Assembly: GCA_964450715.1 (NCBI GenBank)
Contig: CAYVFC010000019.1
Location: forward strand, 17,255-81,254
Direction: 5' to 3'
From: CAYVFC01 sp964450715
GTDB taxonomy: Bacteria > Myxococcota_A > Polyangia > Polyangiales > JAFGIB01
Length of the DNA stretch: 64,000 nt
Below the pieces are notes generated by a model. That model worked only from the letters and a program-made list of their open reading frames with translations. It was not told the DNA's origin and did no database searches. The stretch's first letter is position 1. Every line of letters starts with the position of its first letter. The translations under genes were made by a program, and so were the position numbers. Positions 41,514-49,286 of the stretch are shown one piece after another.

Positions 41514-43802
41514 TCACTGCGCGCGGCGGAAGATGAAGGGGAAGGTGATGGAGACCGAGCCGCCCTTGGGCGAGGGGAATTTCATGCGGTTGATCACCGC
41601 GGAGATGCAGTTGGATACCCCGATATCTCCCAGCGTGCTGCTGTTCTGCCGCAGCTTGGAGACCCGGCCGGTAGACTTGATCTCCCAGGTGAAGGAGACC
41701 ATTCCGGACAGGGTGGGATTGCGGGTCAGCCCCCTCTCGTAACACTGCTGGATCCGTGCCATGTGGCGGTTGATGACCGCCATCACCTGGCCGCGGCTCA
41801 GGCTGCCGGTGACGCGGGAGCCCACGCTCATGGCGCGTACCCGCCCGCGTACCTTTCCTCCCCGGCCTTTACTGGCCTCCAGGCGCTTGACGCCCTTGGT
41901 CGCTTCCTCGCCTCCCAGCGTTCCCAACTCTCCGCCGCCGCCGCTGGCGATGTTTACCTTTCCTACCCCGTCCAGGTGGGCGAGGGTGCCGCCCAGGGCA
42001 AAGGCGCCCGCCTTCTCGCCGCCGCGGACGGCATCCAGGTTGGTGACCACGTCGCGCAGGGTCTGGCCCTCTCCCTGTACCGGGGAGGTCAGCGTGCTCA
42101 GCAGGCGCTCCGCGCGCGCGCCCGGCTTGAGCCTGGTAAGGCGGGAGAGCTTGTTGCGCAGGTACTTGGGGATCTGGGCCGGCCGGTCCGGGGGCGGCAG
42201 CTCCTTGGGCTTGGGCGGCTTGCGGCGCTGGATGCGAGGGGGCGGCTTGGGTTTTTTCGGGCGCTCCTCGGGGGGCTTGGTGCGGATCTCGGCGAAGATC
42301 TCTTCCTGGGGTCGGTCCTCTACCTTGAAGGTGACGCCCAGGTTCTGTAACAGCGCGATGGAGAGCAGGGCCAGGGCGTGGACGCCCAGGGCGATGGCGA
42401 GACAGATGGCGTAGAGCTTGCCGCGGCGGGCCAGGGGCTCGCGGCGCTCCTTGAGCGCAAGCGGGGCTACGGCAGGCGGCCGGTACACGTTGACGCGGTA
42501 GTCGACCCCCTGGTGGCTGATCTCGGCGCTGTCTCCCACGCCGAGCTCCAGGTCGCCCGCCCGCGCCGGCAGCATCCCCGGCGGCTGCTTCGCCGGGCGC
42601 ACCCATCCCTGCACCGGCTCGCGCAGCTTCAAGACCGCGCCGCGGTTGCGCAGGCGGAGCGAAAACGGGGCGTTACGCTCCCGGTAGCCGATGATGCGCG
42701 CGGTCGGCCCCCGCAGCGAACGCACGCCCAAGGCTCTTCCCTGGTGGATGCGGATCACCTCCAGAACGGGCGAGGTCGAGGGATCCTCCGCCGGGCGGGC
42801 CACCTCGTCCGCGAAAGCGGTATCGAGACGGTCGTCGATGATCCGGTCCAGGCCGAACGGCTCCCGGAATGCCGCTTCCCCGTCCTCCTCGTCGTCGGAC
42901 AGTCGCGGCTCGAAGCCGTCCGGCGGCAGGCCGAGCACCGGCGGTGGGGCGCCCGCGACCGCCGGGCCGGGTACGGCCGCGGCCGGCGACTCCAGCAGGG
43001 CATTGGCCGAGACGGGCCGCGCCAGCGGCGCGGGCAGGGGAGCGCTCGGCCCCGGCGTCGCGGTCGTCTCGGAAAAGAAGTCGGCGCGCGTCGCGGGTTC
43101 CTCTTTCAAACGGCTATCCCGGCCGGGCTGCGGCCCCAGCGCGAGGTTCGGCAGGGCGGGCGGCGGCGGGATGCGCGGGAGGGCCGGTCGCGCGGCTCCA
43201 GGTGCGGCCGGCGCGATCGGCGAACGGCTCGTAGCTCTCGGCGCGGCGGCGGGCGTCGGTGCTGACGGCTTTGCGGACGGATGCCCCGAGGACCCGGGGG
43301 GTCGCTGCGAGGGGCGGGACGGGGCAGGGGGGAGTGGAGAGGACCTCGGCCCTGCCGACGGGTGTCTCCAGGAGGGACGTGCCGAGGGCCCGGCGTCCTC
43401 GGATTCGTCCATGCCCTCCAGCTCGTCGATAAGCGAGATATGGCGGGTGCCGGTCCGGGCCATTAGCTCCTGTAGCTTCTGCTCGTCGCCCCGTTCCCGG
43501 TAGATCTGCTCCAGCCGGAGCGAGGCCGCCCCGTGCTTCGGGTCCTTCTGTACCGCGTGCTCGAGAAGCTCGATGACCTTATTCGCCTCCCCGCGACCGC
43601 GCTCCAGCGACTCCGCGGCCTCGAAAAGCGCCTCGGCGGCCGCGTTCGGGGTGGGCGCCTTGTCGGACCACCACTCCAGCACCTTGGCCAGACCCTTGAA
43701 CCTGCGTTGCTCGGCGAAATGAACGCGCACCGCTTGCAGCGCCGCGGGGTCGCGCGGTCTTGCATAGAGCTGTTGCAGTAGCTTTTTACTCTCCGGATCC
43801 AT
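41514..43802 (-). CDS. GltG/PglI-like TonB-type protein with AgmX/PglI C-terminal domain
   Basis: The 762-residue protein has an N-terminal TPR-like region (residues 1-130), a long Pro/Ala-rich linker, an FHA-like beta domain (about 310-440, with RALGVRSLRGPTARIIGY), one membrane span (YAICLAIALGVHALALLSIA), a Pro/Lys-rich periplasmic stretch (RPKKPKPPPRIQ) and a C-terminal TonB-like domain (INRHMARIQQCYERGL, LGDIGVSNCISAVINRM, PSPKGG). This tail is the AgmX/PglI type of Myxococcus envelope machines. It should transfer energy from the TolQR motor across the periplasm. ATG 43802 overlaps the previous gene by 17 bases. Last gene of a five-gene minus-strand operon. Confidence 0.82.
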   Translation of the reverse strand: MDPESKKLLQQLYARPRDPAALQAVRVHFAEQRRFKGLAKVLEWWSDKAPTPNAAAEALFEAAESLERGRGEANKVIELLEHAVQKDPKHGAASLRLEQIYRERGDEQKLQELMARTGTRHISLIDELEGMDESEDAGPSARPSWRHPSAGPRSSPLPPAPSRPSQRPPGSSGHPSAKPSAPTPAAAPRATSRSPIAPAAPGAARPALPRIPPPPALPNLALGPQPGRDSRLKEEPATRADFFSETTATPGPSAPLPAPLARPVSANALLESPAAAVPGPAVAGAPPPVLGLPPDGFEPRLSDDEEDGEAAFREPFGLDRIIDDRLDTAFADEVARPAEDPSTSPVLEVIRIHQGRALGVRSLRGPTARIIGYRERNAPFSLRLRNRGAVLKLREPVQGWVRPAKQPPGMLPARAGDLELGVGDSAEISHQGVDYRVNVYRPPAVAPLALKERREPLARRGKLYAICLAIALGVHALALLSIALLQNLGVTFKVEDRPQEEIFAEIRTKPPEERPKKPKPPPRIQRRKPPKPKELPPPDRPAQIPKYLRNKLSRLTRLKPGARAERLLSTLTSPVQGEGQTLRDVVTNLDAVRGGEKAGAFALGGTLAHLDGVGKVNIASGGGGELGTLGGEEATKGVKRLEASKGRGGKVRGRVRAMSVGSRVTGSLSRGQVMAVINRHMARIQQCYERGLTRNPTLSGMVSFTWEIKSTGRVSKLRQNSSTLGDIGVSNCISAVINRMKFPSPKGGSVSITFPFIFRRAQ

Positions 43803-44412
43803 CTTCACCGGCGGTCGAGTGCGCCGCCTTCTTTTCCTTCTTGCCGTTCTCATCCATCCGGGTCGCGCCGCCGGACTCGGCGACTTCGCGTTTGCCCAGC
43901 ACGGGCTCGATGGTGGCGCGCAGGAAGCGGTCTCGCAAGCGGGTTAGGCGCGGTAACCGGCGCTCTCCCCGGTCGAATAGCACGACGGCTCCCGAGCCCG
44001 CCGTCTCCCCGCGCACCAGGCGTGCGTCAAACTCCATATGGCGCGAGTGGCGCATGCCGCCACCGGCGGTGGTCTGCCCCTCGTCGCTCTCGCCGACCAG
44101 CGCCCCGGCCACGGTACCTACCTCGGCCTGCTCGGCCACTTCGCCATCGGAGCCTTCACCCTCGGGCTGCTCGCCCGTTTGCGTCGCTTCCTCGTCGCTT
44201 CGCGGGGCGGCCTGCTTGCTGCGGGACCTGGCGCCGCGCTTCTTCGCCGAGCTTTTCGCCCGCTTGCGCGCGCTTGGCGCCTTTCCGCGCGAGGCCGACT
44301 GCGCCTTGCCGCCGTCCGGCGGCTCGGCCGCCGCGGGCAAAGCTATGGCCCAGAACAGAATAGAAAACACAAGCGCCAGTATGATGGTCGGGTGTCTCAT
44401 CGTCTTCCTCAC
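43786..44412 (-). CDS. Small exported basic-acidic protein in the TolQR operon
   Basis: The 208-residue product has a signal peptide (HPTIILALVFSILFWAIALP and AAAE) and a mature part that is disordered for about 80 residues (KRAKSSAKKRGARSRSKQ, then acidic), followed by a short structured-looking region (EFDARLVRGETAGSGAVVLF, RLRDRFLRATIEPVLGKRE). It is not recognised; small periplasmic proteins of this kind occur in Glt/Nfs gene clusters. Its ATG overlaps the upstream TolR stop by four bases and its stop overlaps GltG-like, so it is tightly coupled to the motor. Confidence 0.6.
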   Translation of the reverse strand: MRKTMRHPTIILALVFSILFWAIALPAAAEPPDGGKAQSASRGKAPSARKRAKSSAKKRGARSRSKQAAPRSDEEATQTGEQPEGEGSDGEVAEQAEVGTVAGALVGESDEGQTTAGGGMRHSRHMEFDARLVRGETAGSGAVVLFDRGERRLPRLTRLRDRFLRATIEPVLGKREVAESGGATRMDENGKKEKKAAHSTAGEDGSGE

Positions 44413-44921
44413 GTCTTGATGATGGCCAGCCGGTACTTGAAAAATCCGGCCTGCGCCGCCGAACGCAGGATCAAGTAGAGCGTACGGTAGTTGAGCTCGC
44501 GGTCGGCCTGCAGAACCACGATGGGCTCGTCATCTCCGGTTCGCTCCCCGTCGCCCACGCGCGCACCGTAGACCGCATTGTCGCCGAAACGCCTCTCGTA
44601 CTCGGCGCGCAGAGCCTCGACCAGCTCTGGGATCTGTTGCTGCCGGTGGTAATCGGCGGACGCCTCGCCGTCCTGCAGGCGCGCCACCTCTTTCTCGGTG
44701 ACCACGATGCGGTTCCGGTTCACCGAGACGTTCACCGCCGGCTTGAGCTCGGCCGAGGAGGAGCTCTGGGGCAGGGTGAGCTCGCCGTCGAGCTTGAAGC
44801 CGTAGTCCTCGGCCTCGAAGCTCACGATGAGGAAGAGCAGGATGATGGTGAACATGTCCAGCAGCGACGTGAGCATCAGCGTCGGGGGCTTGGCGGGCGT
44901 CCTGTAACGACTCTTCATCAT
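44409..44921 (-). CDS. TolR/ExbD-family motor protein
   Basis: The 170-residue protein has one N-terminal span TLMLTSLLDMFTIILLFLIV with the conserved Asp (residue 22) used for proton passage in TolR/ExbD/MotB, and a periplasmic domain (VNVSVNRNRIVVTEKEVARL, VVLQADRELNYRTLYLILRS). It should form the ion channel with the TolQ protein encoded upstream. Overlaps the second TolR-type gene by four bases. In Myxococcus the gliding motor uses AglR with two TolR-like proteins, AglQ and AglS; this is a similar set. Confidence 0.88.
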   Translation of the reverse strand: MMKSRYRTPAKPPTLMLTSLLDMFTIILLFLIVSFEAEDYGFKLDGELTLPQSSSSAELKPAVNVSVNRNRIVVTEKEVARLQDGEASADYHRQQQIPELVEALRAEYERRFGDNAVYGARVGDGERTGDDEPIVVLQADRELNYRTLYLILRSAAQAGFFKYRLAIIKT

Positions 44922-45517
44922 CCCGGTTCTGCCTCCGGCGCTTCCTCCGTCGCCTCACCCTCGACACCCTCGACGCCCTCTTCCTCGGGCGGCGGGGGGA
45001 TGAAGCGGGAGAAGACCACGATGGGATACAGCTCGAAGGTCTGCTTCTCGCCGCCGGCTTTTTCGCCGGTCTCGATCTCGCGCGTGCTGTCCAGGATCTC
45101 CACCAGGGCCTGGTACTGCAGCTGTTCGTGCGGCAGCGCGATCAACGTGTCGCTGGCTGGGTAGCGCCGCTTGATGGAGAGCAGCTGCGCCTGCACGCCC
45201 TCGATGTCGTACTCGCCATCGACCAGGGGCCAGGAGCCGCCCAGCGCCTCCAGCTGCTCCTCGTCGAGGCTGGTACTGGAGGCACCCAGATCGATACGGT
45301 CCGGGGTGATGATCAGGTTCACCGTCACCTTGGTCGGCGTTCGCGGTACGTCCGAGTCGGTGGGCACATTGGTCGGAAGCGAGCTGGGGATGACGCCGAT
45401 CTGGTAGAAGGCCGCCCCCATGAGCAGGAAGGGGATGAGCACCATGAAGAGGTTCATGACCGGGACCACGTCCAGGTCGTGTTTCTCCTCCACCGTCCGC
45501 TTCCAGTTCTCGAACAA
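44918..45517 (-). CDS. TolR/ExbD-family protein lacking the proton-carrying Asp
   Basis: The 199-residue protein has a short cytoplasmic head (FENWKRTVEEKHDLD), one span VVPVMNLFMVLIPFLLMGAA and a periplasmic domain (KVTVNLIITPDRIDLGASS, RRYPASDTLIALPHEQLQYQ) of ExbD/TolR type with a Pro/Glu tail. In TolR/ExbD the span carries an Asp where Met-Asn appears here (VMNLF), so the usual proton ligand is replaced by Asn, while the partner encoded by the next gene keeps it. Part of the TolQRR motor operon, 37 bases after tolQ-like. Confidence 0.85.
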   Translation of the reverse strand: MFENWKRTVEEKHDLDVVPVMNLFMVLIPFLLMGAAFYQIGVIPSSLPTNVPTDSDVPRTPTKVTVNLIITPDRIDLGASSTSLDEEQLEALGGSWPLVDGEYDIEGVQAQLLSIKRRYPASDTLIALPHEQLQYQALVEILDSTREIETGEKAGGEKQTFELYPIVVFSRFIPPPPEEEGVEGVEGEATEEAPEAEPG

Positions 45518-45554
45518 GGCGTTTCCTTCTTCTATACCGTGACCGCGGTTTTAC

Positions 45555-46295
45555 CTATCGCTCGGCGTCCTCGCTGCGCCCGGCCAGCGCCACCAGCAGC
45601 GCGCTGGCACCCCGCTCTACCTGCTGGACGATGTTCTCGATGCGCTTGGAGAGGAAGTGGTGGAAGAAAAGCAGGGGCACCGCCACGCTGATGCCGAAGG
45701 CCGTAGTGTACATGGCCTGCGATATGCCCGCGGCCAGGGCGGTCTGCCGCTCGGCGGCGGTCGCCGCGGCCACGCTGTTGAAGGCGGTGATGAGCCCGAA
45801 GATGGTCCCCAGCAGGCCGAGCAGGGTGGCGGTGTTGGCCAGCAGCCCGAGGATGGAGACCCGCTTGTTCAGCCCGGGCAGCGCCGCGAGCATCTCCTTC
45901 TCCATAGCCCGTTCGATCTCCTTCTCCCGGCGGTTGGCCCGCAGCACGCCCGCCTTGACCGCCTGCACCAGCGGGTGCGAGGAGCGGATCTCGCAGAGGT
46001 TCAGCGCCTGCCGGAACTGGAGCGCCTCGACCTGCCGCAGCACCTCGGCCAAAAAGCTTTCGGTCGCCAGCCGCTTCTGGATGAACAGGTCGAAACCGCG
46101 CTCCAGGAAGACCACCGCGCCGAAGATGGAGACGCTGAGGATGACGTACATGACCGGGCCGCCGTCATCCAGGTACTCGGACAGGATGCCGATCAACCCG
46201 GGCGACTCCTTGGCGGCCTGGGCCGCGGCCGAGCCCGCCCAGGCCCAGGACAGGAGCACGATCATTGAATGAGACATCTTCACCGGTAGCTTCAT
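45555..46295 (-). CDS. TolQ/ExbB/MotA-family motor protein
   Basis: The 246-residue protein has a signal-like N-terminus and three further spans typical of TolQ/ExbB: GPVMYVILSVSIFGAVVFLE, VSILGLLANTATLLGLLGTI and the last span AMYTTAFGISVAVPLLFFHH. The central motif TATLLGLLGTIFGLITAF with the Thr lining the channel and the GxxxA-type packing residues is characteristic. It should form a pentameric H+ or Na+ channel around the two TolR proteins. First gene of the minus operon; ATG 46295 has GAGGAG 5 bases upstream, and repeat A lies 74 bases upstream. Confidence 0.88.
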   Translation of the reverse strand: MKLPVKMSHSMIVLLSWAWAGSAAAQAAKESPGLIGILSEYLDDGGPVMYVILSVSIFGAVVFLERGFDLFIQKRLATESFLAEVLRQVEALQFRQALNLCEIRSSHPLVQAVKAGVLRANRREKEIERAMEKEMLAALPGLNKRVSILGLLANTATLLGLLGTIFGLITAFNSVAAATAAERQTALAAGISQAMYTTAFGISVAVPLLFFHHFLSKRIENIVQQVERGASALLVALAGRSEDAER

Positions 46296-46368
46296 GGGCT
46301 CCTCACGTTGACCGCTGGTACTTGGTTCTGCCACATCGTAACCCTCGCCGGCGGCGGGGTCAGCCGAA

Positions 46369-46440
46369 TTTGTCATTTCGAGGAGCCGAAGGCGACGAGA
46401 AATCTCCGTTCGAATTTCTTGCTTCGCTCGAAATGACAAA
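46369..46440. repeat. Interspersed palindrome (repeat A), full copy
   Basis: A 72-bp element with 13-bp perfect terminal inverted repeats TTTGTCATTTCGA (46369-46381) and TCGAAATGACAAA (46428-46440), and an imperfect interior (GCCGAAGGCGACGAGAAATC, CTTGCTTCGCTCG). It lies between tolQ-like and a vWA lipoprotein gene, in the region that must hold the tolQ promoter. The same family occurs at 10816-10840 and 60822-60982. Confidence 0.82.
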
Positions 46441-46539
46441 TAATACGCGTCCTTGTCGGAGGTCGGCGCAAGGCGCGGCCGCTCCGGTTGACCGGGCGGG
46501 ACACACTCGAACCCCCGCCTCGCCGCTGCCATCGCCGTT

Positions 46540-48579
46540 TCACGGGCGTACGAACTCCTCCTGCAGTACCTCAACCGACGGGGAGGCGGGATCGCGTCGA
46601 TCCGGCGGCTTGAACACGACCGGAATCTCGGCGATGCGAAAGGGGCCGGGTCGTTCCAGGTGCCCCTCGGGCGTCTCCCCGAAGAAGAGCACCACCCGGT
46701 TGAGCCCTTTGCCCGCGCCGTCGATATCCAGCGTCTCCATCAGCCGGATGTTCCTCACCGTGTAGGTGATGCAGTGGTGCTCGCGGTAGATGATCTGCAG
46801 CGACTCGGGCGTCTCCTCCGGGGGGAGATCGACCGGATCCACGCGTACCCGGATCAAGCGTCCCTCTTCCCCCTGGATGGGCGCGTAAGAGTCCGACGGT
46901 AGCTCGAACTCCCCGCCCTCCGAGACCTCGACCTCGGGCCCTGCTCGGTCGTCCCGGCCGTCCTTCCAGCTCAGGGTTCCGCGTTCCGGCGACCAGGTCA
47001 GCGTTCCCACGCCCGGCGTGGTGCCCTCGGTGACGCCGATCACCTCCACGGCGGCGAGTCGGGTCAACGGCACCGGGTAGAGCTCGGTCAGCACCCCTTC
47101 GTCTTCGATTTCATAGCGGTAGCCGAAGGTCAGATGGGACGAGGTGTCGGTGGAGCGCGGATCGGTCCGCTGCTGCAGCTCGTCGCTGTTGGTCGCGCCG
47201 TCCTCGTCGGTGTCCTTCTCGGCGTCGGCATCGACGTAGTCGGTGAATCCGATCACCTCGAGATTATCCGGCATACCGTCGCCGTCCGAGTCGACCAGCG
47301 TGGGTTCGGTGCCCAGCAGCGCCTCCTCGCAGTCGGCGAGCCCGTCCAGGTCGCTATCGGCATGGATGTTCTTCACCTGCCGGCAGGCCGCCGGCGTGTC
47401 GGCCTGCAGGGGATCGAAATCGACCAGCGTCTCTACCAGGTCTCCGATACTGTCGCCGTCGCTGTCCCGGTTGTCGGGCTCGGTGCCCAGACGTTCTTCC
47501 TCCTCGTCGCCGAGCCCGTCGGCGTCCGAGTCGACCACCGGTCCCGACGGCGTGGGCTTGGCATTGATATTCGCCACGAACAGGGTCTTGACCCGCAGCC
47601 GGGTGCGCGCGTCCAGCACGCCCAGCGCGGCTTGCGAGAGCGCCTCGGGCGCGCCCGCGCGGTAGTACGAGCCCGAGCCGGCAAAGGCCATCTCCCGCAT
47701 CTGCTGCCCGACCGCATCGTTGACCGGACCTTCCTCCGCCGCCAAATGGATGATCTGGAGATTGAACCCGAGCCCACCCCCGTCGGCCACGGCTTGCTCC
47801 ATTTCGAACACGTCCCGTTGCTCCAGCTGCATCTGGCAGTCGCGGCTAGGGTCGTCCGGGTTGCCCAGGCAATCGGCGGGCTCGGGGGGCAGGCAGCAGT
47901 CGCGGTTTTCGGGCAGGGGTCGGTGCGGCCCGGCCACCACCAGGATGACCGCGTACTGGGTGACCACCCGGCGGCCGGCCGGGGTCTGCGCCATGTCCCC
48001 CTCCATCAGCGCGCGGGCGGTGCGCAACCCCTCGCGGTAGTCGCGGCACTCGTCCTCGGCGGTACAGTTCTCGGGAACCGCCAGTTGGTTGATGGCGGCC
48101 AGCAGCTCGCCCGGGTTGCGCGTGAAGTTGCCCTCGGCCGGCGCGAGCGTCCGCGAGCGGCCGGCGAATCCCACCACGGCGATCTCGGTCTGGTCGGAGA
48201 CCAGGGCCGACTGCACGAGCGACCTCAGGTGCTGCACGCGTACCGCGCCCGGATCGTAATCCGCGTAAAGGGGCCCCGCGGCCCGGTCCACCACCAACAC
48301 GATGCGAAGCGGCAGCCGTTGGGTGAGCGTATCCTCCGCGCAGATGCGCCCGGTCAGGGTGAGCCTGTCCGCCTGCGCGGCCGGGCCCTCGCTGCTGTAG
48401 AGCCGAGCCTCGGTGCAAGAGTTGAAAAGCAGGGCGAAAAGCAGGACGAACAGCCGGCCGGGCGGGCCGAGCCGTCGCGACAGTCCCGGTAGCGACCGAC
48501 GCGCTGTCTTCACCTTACCGTGTGCGAAACCCGCGCGCGCTCGTCGCGAAAGACGCTTTATAGGCTCTATCCGCCGCAT
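46540..48579 (-). CDS. vWA-like lipoprotein with calcium repeats and a shared C-terminal domain
   Basis: The 679-residue protein has lipobox FNSC (Cys 55), a vWA-type region (RIVLVVDRAAGPL, EIAVVGFAG, YAVILVVAG) whose metal motif is degenerate (DRAAG instead of DxSxS), then thrombospondin type 3/calcium repeats (DSDADGLGDEEEERLGTEPD, DSDGDGMPDNLEV, DTDEDGATNSDE). The last 77 residues (DNA 46543-46773) are CITYTVRNI ... GLNRVVLFFGE ... FRIAEIPVVFK, a domain also found in the two vWA lipoproteins at 54.4 and 56.7 kb. Its start overlaps the upstream gene by 13 bases. Confidence 0.8.
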   Translation of the reverse strand: MRRIEPIKRLSRRARAGFAHGKVKTARRSLPGLSRRLGPPGRLFVLLFALLFNSCTEARLYSSEGPAAQADRLTLTGRICAEDTLTQRLPLRIVLVVDRAAGPLYADYDPGAVRVQHLRSLVQSALVSDQTEIAVVGFAGRSRTLAPAEGNFTRNPGELLAAINQLAVPENCTAEDECRDYREGLRTARALMEGDMAQTPAGRRVVTQYAVILVVAGPHRPLPENRDCCLPPEPADCLGNPDDPSRDCQMQLEQRDVFEMEQAVADGGGLGFNLQIIHLAAEEGPVNDAVGQQMREMAFAGSGSYYRAGAPEALSQAALGVLDARTRLRVKTLFVANINAKPTPSGPVVDSDADGLGDEEEERLGTEPDNRDSDGDSIGDLVETLVDFDPLQADTPAACRQVKNIHADSDLDGLADCEEALLGTEPTLVDSDGDGMPDNLEVIGFTDYVDADAEKDTDEDGATNSDELQQRTDPRSTDTSSHLTFGYRYEIEDEGVLTELYPVPLTRLAAVEVIGVTEGTTPGVGTLTWSPERGTLSWKDGRDDRAGPEVEVSEGGEFELPSDSYAPIQGEEGRLIRVRVDPVDLPPEETPESLQIIYREHHCITYTVRNIRLMETLDIDGAGKGLNRVVLFFGETPEGHLERPGPFRIAEIPVVFKPPDRRDPASPSVEVLQEEFVRP

Positions 48580-49091
48580 CCGGGAGACTCCTCAGGCGTG
48601 GGCGCCACCTGGCAGCGCTTTTCCACGCAGGTCTGGCCCAGCGGGCAGGAGAGACGGCCGTAGCAGTTTCGCTTCAGCACCAGCTCGGCTCGTTCCAGGT
48701 TTTCCAGGTCGTAGACGCGGAGGTCGAAACGGGCCACCTCGACCCCCTGTAGCAAGCCCTGTACCCGGAGGTACCCGGTACCGCCGACGGCCGGCAGGTG
48801 CGCGGTAATAGGAAGCGAGCGCGGCTCTTCGGGCTCTGCGGCGTCCGCACGGTCGCCTTCGCCCTCCGGTTCGCTCTCCGAGGCTGGCGCCTCGCGCGGC
48901 ACCAACTCCACCACGGCCGCTCGCAGCTCGTTCAGCGAGTCGTCGAGCACGGAGAGGCGCAGCGCATCTATCTGGTCGGGGGTCTGCAGGTCGCCGCACA
49001 CGTATAGCTCGATCTCGTCGGCCGGCTGGCAGGCCACGGCCGCGAGCAGGGCCGCGACCAGCTGGATGGAGCCGTGGCGCGGTAAAGGCAT
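48567..49091 (-). CDS. Secreted lipoprotein upstream of the vWA lipoprotein
   Basis: ATG 49091 gives 174 residues: a signal peptide (MPLPRHGSIQLVAALLAAVA) with lipobox AVAC (Cys 21), a beta-rich body (IELYVCGDLQTPDQIDALRL, GYLRVQGLLQGVEVARFDLR) with an acidic insert, and a C-terminal Cys-rich piece (CYGRLSCPLGQTCVEKRC). The frame is open far upstream but this overlaps the FecR gene antisense. It overlaps the next gene by 13 bases, so the two lipoproteins are translationally coupled. No family is recognised. Confidence 0.7.
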   Translation of the reverse strand: MPLPRHGSIQLVAALLAAVACQPADEIELYVCGDLQTPDQIDALRLSVLDDSLNELRAAVVELVPREAPASESEPEGEGDRADAAEPEEPRSLPITAHLPAVGGTGYLRVQGLLQGVEVARFDLRVYDLENLERAELVLKRNCYGRLSCPLGQTCVEKRCQVAPTPEESPGCGG

Positions 49092-49286
49092 GCCGCAAGA
49101 TGATAATGCATTTGCTTCGTCTTGTTGACCCGCCCTTTCCCCGGAGCAGGCGTGCGAATACCGGTGTCGGAATATCGTGAGCCGCTGCGAGCCGTTTGCG
49201 ACACTTGTAAGTTGTAAGGCGAGGTGCGAGGTTCGAACGGAAGCCGAGCCCTCCCGGCCCGAAGCGGACGAAAGCGGAGAAAAGCG

